From the NCBI RefSeq assembly GCF_028561275.1, contig NZ_JAQQTF010000004.1:930001-994000 (forward strand): a DNA stretch of 64,000 nucleotides, read 5' to 3'. This DNA is from Aureisphaera galaxeae (GTDB lineage: Bacteria > Bacteroidota > Bacteroidia > Flavobacteriales > Flavobacteriaceae). Below the pieces are notes generated by a model. The model made no database searches and was not told the origin of the DNA. It saw only the letters and a program-made list of their open reading frames with translations. Below are positions 27,360-35,734 of the stretch, piece by piece. Position 1 is the stretch's first letter, and the number at the start of each line of letters is the position of its first letter. Made by a program: the position numbers and the translations under genes.

Positions 27360-27923
27360 ATGAAGAAACTATGTATTCTATTCTTTGCATTAATCAGTGC
27401 AACCATTCATTCACAAACCCAGAACACTTACCCGCTTCAAGTAGCACAGAGCATCATTAATTGGAAGGGAACCTATGCTTTTCAATTCAGTGAACATAAC
27501 GGTACCGTTAATTTCATTAAGGGTGAGCTTAGTACGGCCAACGGAGATATTGTTGGAGGATTTTTTGAGGTGGATATGACCAGCATTACGAATCCAGATT
27601 ATGAAGAAACGGGCGATGGTCCCGTTGCACACTTAAAAGACCCTGATTTCTTTGATGTGAAGAAGTTCCCTAAAGCTATATTAGTCATTACAGATGTTAT
27701 CTATTTCGAAGATAGCAATGATCATAAAATCCTTGCAGATCTTACGATTAAAGGAATCACCCAGCCCATTGAGTTTTGGCCAACATTGGTAGATGGTGAC
27801 AAGAAGATACTGAAAACCCGACTTAAGATAGACCGAACCCGCTGGGGAATCACCTACAACAACAAACTTAAGAATCACGCCATTTCCGAAGCGATAGAGT
27901 TTGATGTAACCTTACAATTCTAG
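27360..27923 (+). CDS. yceI: YceI-family lipid-binding lipocalin-like protein, secreted
   Basis: 187 aa with signal peptide (MKKLCILFFALISATIHSQ). The YceI pattern is complete: QSIINWKGTYAF..HNGTVNFIKGELSTANGDIVGGFFEVDMTSI, LKDPDFFDVKKFPKAILVITDV, DLTIKGITQPIEFWP, and a terminal RTRWGITYNN...AISEAIEFDVTLQF. YceI proteins form a beta-barrel binding polyisoprenoids or other amphiphiles in the periplasm, and are often induced by envelope or acid stress. The divergent membrane-anchored regulator and the direct repeats between them suggest it is a direct target. Confidence 0.92.
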   Translation: MKKLCILFFALISATIHSQTQNTYPLQVAQSIINWKGTYAFQFSEHNGTVNFIKGELSTANGDIVGGFFEVDMTSITNPDYEETGDGPVAHLKDPDFFDVKKFPKAILVITDVIYFEDSNDHKILADLTIKGITQPIEFWPTLVDGDKKILKTRLKIDRTRWGITYNNKLKNHAISEAIEFDVTLQF

Positions 27924-28026
27924 GGCATAGATTATAACATTCTATTTCTCTTGTCTTTTTACGTGCTTTTGATTCATTACATAATGAGTAATCAAATAGT
28001 AGGTTCCCTATAATTTACCTATCAAA

Positions 28027-28062
28027 AATGGCGGCAATTCCCTTTTTCCAATTGTCGCCATT
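28027..28062. terminator. Long hairpin downstream of YceI gene
   Basis: AATGGCGGCAATT/AATTGTCGCCATT, 13-bp stem with one wobble and a 10-nt loop. A T5 tract follows only on the minus strand, so it may stop minus-strand read-through from the SUMF1-domain gene as well as YceI mRNA. Confidence 0.55.
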
Positions 28063-28350
28063 AGCATTTCATAATTTATTACTAAGCGAATATATTATCC
28101 GATACAATTGTAGGAAATTTCTATGGGAGCATTCATATTTGCATCAACAATATTTGATCGAATTCTACAACCCAACAAAATTTAAAGTAGATCAAATTTT
28201 TGTGCTACGCTCCTTGGTATTTTTAAGTTAAGATGTTCTTTACGGAAAATCTTTCAATTGCGATTTACGTACCTATATGCAGTTCTCTATACAGTTAAGC
28301 ACGCAGTAGTAATATGGGAATATTAAATCTACTCAAACTATTGGAAGATT

Positions 28351-28396
28351 AGGCTTTAAGTGAGCGGCCTGGGGCGGGTCGCTCCTAAAGCTGCTT
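28351..28396. repeat. GC-rich hairpin element A (shares GGGGCGGGT with 30195-30241)
   Basis: Core stem GAGCGGCC/GGTCGCTC (28362-28384), extended by imperfect flanks AGGCTTTA/TAAAGC. It is unusually GC-rich for this AT-rich spacer. The 9-mer GGGGCGGGT lies at 28371-28379. Confidence 0.4.
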
Positions 28397-28491
28397 TTAA
28401 CCGTAAAATGAGAAAACATCTTATCCTAATAATTCTGGTTTGTGTTTTGTGAGGTTTAAGAAATACAAATTATTGAGTTTTTTTAATACTT

Positions 28492-28518
28492 GGCGAACTT
28501 TAGGGTTCGCCTTTTTTT
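28492..28518 (+). terminator. Plus-strand intrinsic terminator without an assigned gene
   Basis: GGCGAAC-N6-GTTCGCC perfect 7-bp stem followed by T7. It faces the end of the minus-strand SUMF1-domain gene; no plus-strand gene precedes it closely. Confidence 0.75.
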
Positions 28519-28535
28519 ATGTGCGCAAATCACAA

Positions 28536-29945
28536 TTATTGGGTTGTCCTCACATACCGTTGGCTATAAGCAATAGATCTGGGACCGCCCGACCAGCTCC
28601 CGTAAGGCCTGTAGGACGTAGGGCTATGTGGATTAAAGTCACTTATTTTCATGTCATGATAATAATAACCGCCCCCGCGGTATCCGTAGCCTCCTTCTTC
28701 ATTAATCCCTTTAGGCCAATCTTCATTCGTAGCGGAACCGTCTTCAGAAAGTGAACCATCTCCATGGGTTCCTTGGTAATTCCGTCCGATAGGGTGTCCG
28801 ATGGTTACACATTTTTCCCACAGACTTCCCGCCAAATCCATGACCCAATAGTAAGAAGCTCCATACACTTGTCTGTTGGTGTCATTTAAATCTGCTTCAG
28901 AAATACCATCTTCCAATATCAATTCATCTGTAAGCGCCACTTTACGCTTTAAGGCTGCTGTATTATCGGTGCCCCATGGAAATTCATGCACAAGGGGATC
29001 GGCAATACCTCTTGCAGCTTTGGTAAATTCCAATTCGGTCATGGGACGCAGTCCAGCCCAATCGGCAAAAGAAGCTCCATCGTCCCACGTAATGAAATTC
29101 GCAGGACGGTTATAGGTATCGGCTTTATATTGATCATTATTATACCGAATCCCACCTTTCTTTTCATAATATTTTTCTACTTCATGTGGACTCAATTTCG
29201 ACGCCAAATGAGCAGGTATAGCATTTAGGAAATCACAATACAAACCTTGCGTAGTTTCATATTTCATGATATAAAACGCATCATGTCCTTTTGGGAAGGC
29301 ACTGGGAACCGTTCCTTCATGATCCCCGCGATAAGGGGAATTGCCTATTTGATAGTACAAATTACCTTCCTCAGGACCTACCTTAATCGCTTGGTTTTCC
29401 GAAGTAATATGGTAGGGTCCAACGGGATTTCCTGAGGCATCCGACTCGTAAAAGGAAGCATAATCGATGGCCTCCTTTTCGGTAGCCCCTACGTAAAAAG
29501 ATCCTTTGGGAACATATACCATTTCTATGGCAAATACTTGTGCCGTTACATTTTCGGGAAGGTTCTTTAAGACTGAAGCATCCAACATCAATTGTACGTT
29601 CCAATGGACATCGCCCCGATGCATGGCTCCTGGCGCCACAAATACCCCTACTCTATCTTCGGGAACTGACAAATCTCCTTCAGGACCATTAATAGCCGTA
29701 ATTGTATGTGAGGAATTTCCCAAGGTTCCATGAACGTAGTTCCCTTTAGTATCTATTAATTTAACAAATGCCCAAGCAGCATCGTGGTTTTTCGAATTCT
29801 TCCAACCATTTTCCCAATAGAGTTCGAAATTTACAGTTCCTTTCTTTTTATTGAAGGCTACGTTAGAAACTTTAATGTCGTTGGCGTATAGGGCTCCAAC
29901 AGCCATGAGGAGCACTATACATGCAGTTTTTTTGAAGAAGTTCAT
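28536..29945 (-). CDS. Secreted SUMF1/FGE-sulfatase-domain protein
   Basis: 469 aa. Signal peptide (MNFFKKTACIVLLMAVGALYA), then a ~120-residue beta domain (IKVSNVAFNKKKGTVNFELYWENG), then a formylglycine-generating-enzyme-like fold: EMVYVPKGSFYVGATE, YIMKYETTQGLYCDFLN, FITWDDGASFADWAGLRPMTELEFTKAARG, YWVMDLAGSLWEKCV and a C-terminal GGPRSIAYSQRYVR. The C-terminal Cys pair of true FGE is not seen and no sulfatase gene is nearby, so it is likelier a non-catalytic or GldJ/K-like structural relative. It is monocistronic, flanked by hairpin elements sharing a GC-rich 9-mer. Confidence 0.88.
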   Translation of the reverse strand: MNFFKKTACIVLLMAVGALYANDIKVSNVAFNKKKGTVNFELYWENGWKNSKNHDAAWAFVKLIDTKGNYVHGTLGNSSHTITAINGPEGDLSVPEDRVGVFVAPGAMHRGDVHWNVQLMLDASVLKNLPENVTAQVFAIEMVYVPKGSFYVGATEKEAIDYASFYESDASGNPVGPYHITSENQAIKVGPEEGNLYYQIGNSPYRGDHEGTVPSAFPKGHDAFYIMKYETTQGLYCDFLNAIPAHLASKLSPHEVEKYYEKKGGIRYNNDQYKADTYNRPANFITWDDGASFADWAGLRPMTELEFTKAARGIADPLVHEFPWGTDNTAALKRKVALTDELILEDGISEADLNDTNRQVYGASYYWVMDLAGSLWEKCVTIGHPIGRNYQGTHGDGSLSEDGSATNEDWPKGINEEGGYGYRGGGYYYHDMKISDFNPHSPTSYRPYGSWSGGPRSIAYSQRYVRTTQ

Positions 29946-30140
29946 TGCGAAATGTTTTTTGATGATGATTATTCACCGTTCAAGATACCCAAAAACCACT
30001 GCGCTAATTCCTAAGAACTTCTTAAATAATTGTGGCTCAATCCTATTCCTAATTTATTACTGAGTAAGTTTTTATAAAGTGATCCATATAAATATTCTAT
30101 GTGGGTTTGGATATATTCGCCTCCAACAATTAGTAAAGAG

Positions 30141-30161
30141 AACTGGAAAGTCCAGTTTTTT
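30141..30161 (+). terminator. Plus-strand terminator-like hairpin without an assigned gene
   Basis: AACTGGA-AAG-TCCAGTT, perfect 7-bp stem followed by a T-tract. Both flanking genes are on the minus strand, so it would end an unidentified short plus-strand transcript. Confidence 0.6.
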
Positions 30162-30194
30162 CAATTATAATTGCTAGGGTAATTTAATTGTTTT

Positions 30195-30241
30195 ACGCAG
30201 ACTTCGGGGCGGGTGCTTAGCCCGCCTTTGGAGTGCGGCGT
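30195..30241. repeat. GC-rich hairpin element B (shares GGGGCGGGT with 28351-28396)
   Basis: Core GGCGGG/CCCGCC (30208-30226), extended by imperfect pairing out to ACGC/GCGT. GGGGCGGGT is at 30206-30214. Together with element A it brackets the SUMF1-domain gene in the same orientation. Confidence 0.4.
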
Positions 30242-30258
30242 AGAACCTCACCGAGTGC

Positions 30259-31395
30259 CTACCACCATTTGGAATAAGTACCTCCGTCCAGCGTATTGAG
30301 ATCTATGGATGCTCCCATTTTAGGAACTACCACGGGAATATTTATGGCCTGAGCTTGTTTCACCACGCGCTTTACAGGATCATCCCAGTCGTGCATAGCC
30401 AACTGAAAAGCACCCCAGTGAATAGGCATGATTACCCTGGCGCCAACATCCACTCCTGCTTGGGCTGTTTCTTCGGGCATCATGTGTATTACAGGCCATA
30501 ATTCGTTGTACTGTCCACATTCCAGCATAGCAAAATCGAAGGGACCGTACTTTTCCCCAATGGCTTTAAAGTGTTCTCCATACCCGCTATCGCCACTAAA
30601 GAAGATATTATTGTTTTCTGAAGTAATAACCCACGAAGCCCATAAGGTACTTCCCCTGTTATTGAATTTCCTCCCTGAAAAATGTTGGGCGGGCGTGCAG
30701 GCAAACCGAAATCCTTCGTATTGGGTTTCCTCCCACCAATCCATCTCAGTAATTCGATCCTTGGGGACATCCCACGCCTCCAAATGAACCCCGACTCCCA
30801 AGGGAACAAAGAAATGGGTCACTTTTTCACGAAGCCTCTTTATGGATTCATAGTCCAAATGATCGTAATGATCATGAGAGATGAGCACCGCATCTATATG
30901 CGGTAATTGTTCTATTTCGATAGGCAGAGATTTGTTGAATCTCCGCTGTGCATCCCTAGAAATTGGCGAAGGCATATCGGTAAGCATAGGATCGATGAGA
31001 ATATCCTTTCCTTCGGCCTGCAATAAGAAAGTGGAATGCCCAAACCAAATAAGTCGTGCTGATCCATTATAATCGGCCACTTGGGCAGAATCCGCCTTTA
31101 GCATGGGTAATTCTTTGTCCGGTTTGGCATTGGGAAAGCGATTAAAGAGCATGGTTCGCATGATTTTCATTCCCTTACCAAAGGTGATGTCATCGTCTAC
31201 CCCGTCGATATTTATAAATTTCCCATCTTCATGATTGTCTGATTTTGCATAGGTTTCTTTAAGTTCCTTACTTACATCACCTCCAAAAGCAGGATGTAAA
31301 TTCACAAAGAGAAAATAGCCTATGACTAGTATTCCGATGAGTCCCAGTAAAATGAGTAACATACGTTTTAGAAGTTTTAATATTCGTTTCAACAT
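30259..31395 (-). CDS. Membrane-anchored MBL-fold hydrolase (UlaG/NAPE-PLD-like)
   Basis: 378 aa from the ATG at 31395. An N-terminal transmembrane anchor (LLILLGLIGILVIGYFLFVNLHP) is followed by a conserved GKFINIDGV region and the beta-lactamase fold: LIWFGHSTFLLQAEGKDILIDPM, DAVLISHDHYDHLD (HxHxDH), FSGDSGYGEHF, and IMPIHWGAFQLAMHDWDDP. This set matches the UlaG/YtnP/NAPE-hydrolysing PLD-like branch, which cleaves phosphodiesters or lactones. The in-frame ATG at 31416 would overlap the upstream stop; 31395 gives a normal 5-bp gap. Last gene of the AraC-linked operon. Confidence 0.9.
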   Translation of the reverse strand: MLKRILKLLKRMLLILLGLIGILVIGYFLFVNLHPAFGGDVSKELKETYAKSDNHEDGKFINIDGVDDDITFGKGMKIMRTMLFNRFPNAKPDKELPMLKADSAQVADYNGSARLIWFGHSTFLLQAEGKDILIDPMLTDMPSPISRDAQRRFNKSLPIEIEQLPHIDAVLISHDHYDHLDYESIKRLREKVTHFFVPLGVGVHLEAWDVPKDRITEMDWWEETQYEGFRFACTPAQHFSGRKFNNRGSTLWASWVITSENNNIFFSGDSGYGEHFKAIGEKYGPFDFAMLECGQYNELWPVIHMMPEETAQAGVDVGARVIMPIHWGAFQLAMHDWDDPVKRVVKQAQAINIPVVVPKMGASIDLNTLDGGTYSKWW

Positions 31396-31400
31396 AATGA

Positions 31401-32066
31401 TTAATGCGTTGCCCAAAGATTAATGTCTTTATTCTCGGGATGTTTTAAAGCCATGGAATGTGATAAGGTATGGATCATGGCTAATCCAATTTTGGTGGTA
31501 GTAGTAATGTTTTTGGATTTTTTAAGTAAAGGAAAAAAGGGTCGCATGATTACGTAAATAGCATTATACCATCCTGTCTTCGATTTAATGCCCCGTTCTG
31601 GGATAATCGCGCCGGGTCGAAAGGCATAAGCATCGCCAAATCCTCTATTTAGGATATAATTTTCGGTTTTTCCTTTTACGCGCACCCACATACTCCTCCC
31701 CTGTTCCGAGCTATCCGTTCCAGCTCCTGAAACATAATTAAAAACCATATTAGGATTCAATTCATGTAGGATGTCTGCAAAGATTTTCGTGATTGTATAG
31801 GTAATTTGAGTGTAGCTGGCTTCATTTAATCCTACTACGGAAACACCCATGCAAAAGAAGCAACCATCACAACCCACTAATTGATCTTTTACACTTTCTA
31901 AAGCTGTGAAATCCTGCAGTAAGATTTCCTTCAGTTTAGGATGTTGCATCTCAAGACTACTTCGGTTTATGGCGAGCACTTCCGAAATATCGGGATGATC
32001 CAAGCATTCCAAAAGCACGCCTTTGCCCACCATACCGGTAGCTCCTGTAATAATTACTTTTTTCAT
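31401..32066 (-). CDS. NAD(P)-binding Rossmann protein (NmrA/epimerase-like)
   Basis: 221 aa: ITGATGMVGKGVLLECLDHP (TGATGxxG) at the N-terminus, a Cys-containing CDGCFFCMGVSVVGLNEASYTQITYTIT segment and NYVSGAGTDSSEQGRSMWVRVKGKTENY in place of the YxxxK region. These match the small atypical SDRs annotated as NAD(P)H-binding/epimerase proteins (HTATIP2-like). It starts 1 bp after the AraC gene stop, so it is translationally linked. The substrate is unknown. Confidence 0.88.
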   Translation of the reverse strand: MKKVIITGATGMVGKGVLLECLDHPDISEVLAINRSSLEMQHPKLKEILLQDFTALESVKDQLVGCDGCFFCMGVSVVGLNEASYTQITYTITKIFADILHELNPNMVFNYVSGAGTDSSEQGRSMWVRVKGKTENYILNRGFGDAYAFRPGAIIPERGIKSKTGWYNAIYVIMRPFFPLLKKSKNITTTTKIGLAMIHTLSHSMALKHPENKDINLWATH

Positions 32067-32067
32067 G

Positions 32068-32976
32068 TCAATTCTGTGATCTGTATTGCGCAGGACTTAC
32101 CCCGGTTTTCGATTTGAATAACTTGCTAAAATGTTGTGGATATTCGAACCCAAGATCGTAAGCGATTGCACTAATGGAATCTGTTGTCCCCAATAGCTTA
32201 TTCTTGGCTCTATTCACCACATAACCATTTATATGGTCTTTAGCACTCTTTCCAGTTTCCTTTTTCAGTAAATCACTTAGATAATTAGGTGACATATTCA
32301 ATTGCTCCCCACAGTATTTCACACTCGGCAATCCTAATTCGGTAGGTTTGTTCGAATTAAAATAATGCCGTAGTAGTGATTCGAATTCCGAAATATGATC
32401 TTGGTGTAAATTCGTCCGCACATAAAACTGTCTGTCGTAATAGCGTGTGCTATATCCCAACAACAATTCAATATTGGAAACAATCAACTTCTGACTGTGT
32501 TTATCGATATTCTGTTGGTATTCCCGTTCAATTTTCAATACCAGGTCGGTAACGATTTGCTGTTCTTCTTCCGAAAGGTGAAGTGCTTCATTTACTTCAT
32601 AATCGAAAAAGGAATATTGACTGATGGTACGGCCCAATTCCGATTTGCGGATGAGATCGGGATGAAAAAGGAGTAGCCATCCTTTAGAATCGTGACAGAT
32701 ATTTTCGGTCGTACCGTAAATAACTTGATGGGGTTTGGTAAAAATCATCGTTCCATCGGAAAAATCATAAGAACTTCTACCGTATTGTATGGAGCCTTCC
32801 ACACCATCCTTTAGGGATATCATATACAGTTCTGATGAAAACTTCATTCCTTCGAAGTCGGTTTCCTTCGGAAAGTTTTTCATATGAACTACCGAAACCA
32901 GTGGATGTTTTACCTCTCCTAAACCTAGCAGCTGATGTATTTGCTCAATACTCTCTATGTTATATATTTCGTCCAT
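32068..32976 (-). CDS. AraC-family transcriptional regulator
   Basis: 302 aa. The N-terminal ~190 residues form a cupin-like sensing domain (GMKFSSELYMISLKDG...DFSDGTMIFTKPHQVI). The C-terminal AraC HTH pair is LPSVKYCGEQLNMSPNYLSDLLKKETG and SISAIAYDLGFEYPQHFSKLFKSKTGVSPAQYR. It is second in an operon with the SDR upstream and the NAD(P)-binding and MBL proteins downstream. A direct repeat at 33907-33943 in the operon promoter is the expected binding site, so the gene probably activates its own operon. Confidence 0.92.
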   Translation of the reverse strand: MDEIYNIESIEQIHQLLGLGEVKHPLVSVVHMKNFPKETDFEGMKFSSELYMISLKDGVEGSIQYGRSSYDFSDGTMIFTKPHQVIYGTTENICHDSKGWLLLFHPDLIRKSELGRTISQYSFFDYEVNEALHLSEEEQQIVTDLVLKIEREYQQNIDKHSQKLIVSNIELLLGYSTRYYDRQFYVRTNLHQDHISEFESLLRHYFNSNKPTELGLPSVKYCGEQLNMSPNYLSDLLKKETGKSAKDHINGYVVNRAKNKLLGTTDSISAIAYDLGFEYPQHFSKLFKSKTGVSPAQYRSQN

Positions 32977-33011
32977 GATCTATACAAATTTACGAAACCA
33001 AATGTTGGCGC

Positions 33012-33839
33012 TTAAGCCCTTTTGCTTATCATATTCATAATGGTTTTGTCGAAGAATCGATCACTGAACCATTTTCTGAAGAATAAGGTTTGAGCCGCCA
33101 TTTTACCCGCAGAATAACGCGTTTTAGGCTTTGGACTTTTTACGGCTTTGGAAATTACATCGGCAATAACCGTTGGAGGGGAAGACTGCCCTTTGGTTTC
33201 ATAGGTGCTTTTTACGGCATTCATCATATTATGGGCCAAAGGGGCATATACACTATGCTCCGATCGAGCAAAATTTTCTGCCATGACCTCACCAAATTCT
33301 GTTTTTATGGCGCCCGGTTCTACAATAACAACATCGATCCCGAATTGCTTTACCTCTATACGTAGACAATCGCTCCATCCTTCCAAAGCGTGCTTTGTCG
33401 CATGGTACCAAGCACCCAACGGACTATAGATCTTACCTCCCACAGAACTAATATTTATGATTTTCCCACTTTGCTGAGACCGCATGGTGGGCAATACCGC
33501 TTTGGTCACTTCGGCCAAGCCAAACATATTCACTTCAAACTGACGTTTGGCATCATCATAGCTCACATCCTCTATAGCTCCATACACAGCAAAACCAGCA
33601 TTGTTTACTAATACATCGATGCGTTGCTCTTTTTTTAGTATTTCAGAAATGACGGCCTTCACCTGGTTGTGAACAGTCACATCCATAGACATTGCCTTTC
33701 CTCCTGCCGCTATCAAATCCTGCATATTCTCTACGCGACGGGCTAGACCGTACACAGTATGTCCTTCTTCAATCAATTGCAAGGCAGTAGCTTTTCCTAT
33801 GCCTGATGATGCTCCTGTGACTAAAATTACTTTTTTCAT
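33012..33839 (-). CDS. Short-chain dehydrogenase/reductase
   Basis: 275 aa classical SDR: VTGASSGIGKATAL (TGxxxGIG), DVLVNNAGFAVYG, INISSVGG, catalytic YHATK, and VEPGAIKTEF. RRVENMQDL after the second strand suggests NADP(H) preference. First gene of the four-gene operon SDR, AraC, NAD(P)-binding, MBL (gaps 35, 1 and 5 bp). Its promoter has a minus-strand -7 box (complement of 33877-33884, TAGTTTTG) with AraC-type direct repeats just upstream. Confidence 0.93.
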   Translation of the reverse strand: MKKVILVTGASSGIGKATALQLIEEGHTVYGLARRVENMQDLIAAGGKAMSMDVTVHNQVKAVISEILKKEQRIDVLVNNAGFAVYGAIEDVSYDDAKRQFEVNMFGLAEVTKAVLPTMRSQQSGKIINISSVGGKIYSPLGAWYHATKHALEGWSDCLRIEVKQFGIDVVIVEPGAIKTEFGEVMAENFARSEHSVYAPLAHNMMNAVKSTYETKGQSSPPTVIADVISKAVKSPKPKTRYSAGKMAAQTLFFRKWFSDRFFDKTIMNMISKRA

Positions 33840-33906
33840 AATCCTTTGTTTTAGGTGTTCTTTGGATTTTACACTGCAAAACTAAGACGCACGGCATTCA
33901 AGAAAT

Positions 33907-33943
33907 TATACATTTTACAGAATGATGTATACTTTTTACAGAA
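33907..33943. promoter_or_regulatory. AraC-type direct-repeat operator
   Basis: Two 16-mers TATAC(A/T)TTTTACAGAA start at 33907 and 33928, a 21-bp period (two helical turns). They lie immediately upstream of the -7 box at 33877-33884, where the -33 element would be, fitting class II activation by the AraC regulator at 32068. Confidence 0.7.
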
Positions 33944-34018
33944 GTCAGTAATTTTCATTCCAATTATTCGTAATAAATTGAAATTAAACAACTTAGATTA
34001 TTACAAATCGAACTTCGC

Positions 34019-34037
34019 AATACACTAAAGGGTATAT
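34019..34037 (+). promoter_or_regulatory. Degenerate GGGTATAT palindrome upstream of secreted protein
   Basis: AATAC-ACTAAA-GGGTATAT. It shares ACTA-x-AGGGTATAT with the perfect site at 19813-19830, but the left half lacks two C residues. It ends about 20 nt before the start codon of the next gene. Confidence 0.4.
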
Positions 34038-34057
34038 AGTAACAATTAAATAGTGTG

Positions 34058-35725
34058 ATGATGAAAAGGAAAATCCCCCTACTCGCCCTGGGTTTTATGA
34101 TGAGCTGCTTACCGCTACTAGCCCAAACAACGACCCCTAACAATGAAATGTCCCTTCCAAGTATCGTTAAAATCCCAGATTATCTTATGTCCGGGGATAT
34201 CAATACCATTGCGGGTAATTTTGATGGAGATAGCAACAATACTACCGTTCTTTTAGGAAACAGACCTTTGCCGGTTTTAAAAGAGTCTTCAACCCATGTT
34301 GTCTTTAAAATTCCGAATGACATACTTGGATCGCAAAAACTAACCTTTATCGAAAATGGAAGAAGCCTTTCCTATCCCTGCAAAGTGGTTGGGGTCGAAC
34401 TATCGGTAGACAAACCCCATCTTGTAAAAGGAGAAAGTGCCACAGTCACCTTAAAGTTTGTTGGAATGCACAATCTGAAAGTTCCGGTCTCGGTAACGCT
34501 TCAGAACTTAAGTCCCAAAAATGTACGCTTACAAGGAGGCGCGGAGCAAATGGTTATGGTATATCCACAAGATGTAGATGTAAACGGTACTTTTACAAAG
34601 AGTTTTAAGCTCAAAGCCCGTCAGAGTGGTGGATTCAGCATATCTACTATTTTACTTAGTCCTCCGATAGCTGAATGGAATGTCCCGAATATAACAAATA
34701 CCAACCCCTATGCTTCGTTCGAATCCGAATACGAAACTAATTTTGAGGGTACTCCTGTTCTCAGTGGGAATAAAACGAAAGAGAACAACGAAGAGAAGGA
34801 ACAAAGTACCGTACCTGAAGCCGAAATACAAGAGGAACGAAATAAAGGGAGGGAAATCCCTGAGGATACCCCACTCGATCCAAGGGACCCCAAAGACAGG
34901 AATAAACCCTATTCCAGACCCGTTCCGCCAGGAATAGACCCTCCGGAATCTGAAGAAAGAAAGTACTGGAAAGATATGGATGCCCTATTGGAAGACGCTC
35001 GCGAACAAGATACCATTGCTAACAACTACGAAGGTCCTATAGTCCCGGGAATACCGGGATATCCTTCGATGAGCACAACGACCCCTTGGAAAACCAGTTA
35101 TTTCTTTAAAGGGAATGTTCCATGTAGGGAAGACATCTACTATTTCTATCAGCGATATGACTACCTAGACGACCGAACGCTTTTGTTTGAGGAGCAGCTC
35201 TCCCCGTCCTTTGAGTTCTTTATTGCCGAAGGTGATAGCAAAATTGAATTCACCAAAACCACCGACCATTGGGAGTATGGTGCTACTGCCAAAATTGGGA
35301 AAGGCCCCTTAGAAATTGAAGTGAATGGAAAAAACTGGACCACTACGATCAAGATTGATGGAAAGGGTTCGTCTAAACTTCGAGGTAGGCATTTGTGGCT
35401 CTTTCATATTGGGCGTCTGTATTTGGTACGTAAAGCCTATCTAAGTGTTGAATACGAATACCATTATGAAGTATGTGAGAATGGTACTCCCAAGACGTGG
35501 GTCGTTACCTCTTATAGAGATCATTGGGCGTATTGGTATGACTGGGAAGAAGAAATTGTTGTAGCCTTTAAGGACGATGAAGGTAATTTTCATCGTATGG
35601 ACGCTTTTCCCACTACGATCCGTACAGAAAAGCAAAGTGAGAAAATTGAGAGTTACACCATCGATAGTTTGGATGTGAAAAACTTTAAGGATCCAGATGT
35701 GGAAGACTTTTTTCCAAATTCTTAG
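34058..35725 (+). CDS. Secreted multi-domain protein of unknown function
   Basis: 555 aa from the ATG at 34058 (a GTG precedes it). Signal peptide MKRKIPLLALGFMMSCLPLLAQ. Residues ~30-220 contain Ig/IPT-like beta segments (LSVDKPHLVKGESATVTLKFVGM). A long charged, Pro-rich linker follows (~240-330, EEKEQSTVPEAEIQEE...PLDPRDPKDRNKPYSRPVPPG), then a Tyr/Trp-rich C-terminal domain (YYFYQRYDYLDDRTLLFEEQLSPSFEFF...HLWLFHIGRLYLVRKAYLSVEYEYHYEVCENG). No family recognised. A relative of the ATACCC/GGGTAT motif upstream ties it tentatively to the 4-20 kb regulon, of which it would be an exported product. Confidence 0.8.
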   Translation: MMKRKIPLLALGFMMSCLPLLAQTTTPNNEMSLPSIVKIPDYLMSGDINTIAGNFDGDSNNTTVLLGNRPLPVLKESSTHVVFKIPNDILGSQKLTFIENGRSLSYPCKVVGVELSVDKPHLVKGESATVTLKFVGMHNLKVPVSVTLQNLSPKNVRLQGGAEQMVMVYPQDVDVNGTFTKSFKLKARQSGGFSISTILLSPPIAEWNVPNITNTNPYASFESEYETNFEGTPVLSGNKTKENNEEKEQSTVPEAEIQEERNKGREIPEDTPLDPRDPKDRNKPYSRPVPPGIDPPESEERKYWKDMDALLEDAREQDTIANNYEGPIVPGIPGYPSMSTTTPWKTSYFFKGNVPCREDIYYFYQRYDYLDDRTLLFEEQLSPSFEFFIAEGDSKIEFTKTTDHWEYGATAKIGKGPLEIEVNGKNWTTTIKIDGKGSSKLRGRHLWLFHIGRLYLVRKAYLSVEYEYHYEVCENGTPKTWVVTSYRDHWAYWYDWEEEIVVAFKDDEGNFHRMDAFPTTIRTEKQSEKIESYTIDSLDVKNFKDPDVEDFFPNS

Positions 35726-35734
35726 TGAAGGAGT

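Larger units (their letters stand above)
27924..28535. other. 612-bp intergenic region with three strong hairpins and no supported gene
   Basis: Contains three structures, listed separately: a 13-bp inverted repeat (28027-28062), a GC-rich hairpin (28351-28396) and a plus-strand terminator (28492-28518). A 14-codon frame at 28408-28452 looks like a bare signal-peptide start and ends quickly; I do not call it a gene. The terminator implies an unannotated plus-strand transcript. Confidence 0.5.
29946..30258. other. 313-bp intergenic region with a plus-strand terminator and a GC-rich hairpin
   Basis: No gene is supported. It contains a plus-strand terminator-like hairpin (30141-30161) and GC-rich hairpin B (30195-30241). 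Confidence 0.45.

Noticed and set aside
28408-28452. 14-codon frame resembling a signal peptide start
   Set aside because: Ends immediately after the hydrophobic stretch with no conserved continuation in any frame; too short to support.
28536-29945. Genuine formylglycine-generating enzyme
   Set aside because: The catalytic Cys pair near the C-terminus is not seen and no sulfatase gene is nearby; the protein is described only as SUMF1-domain.
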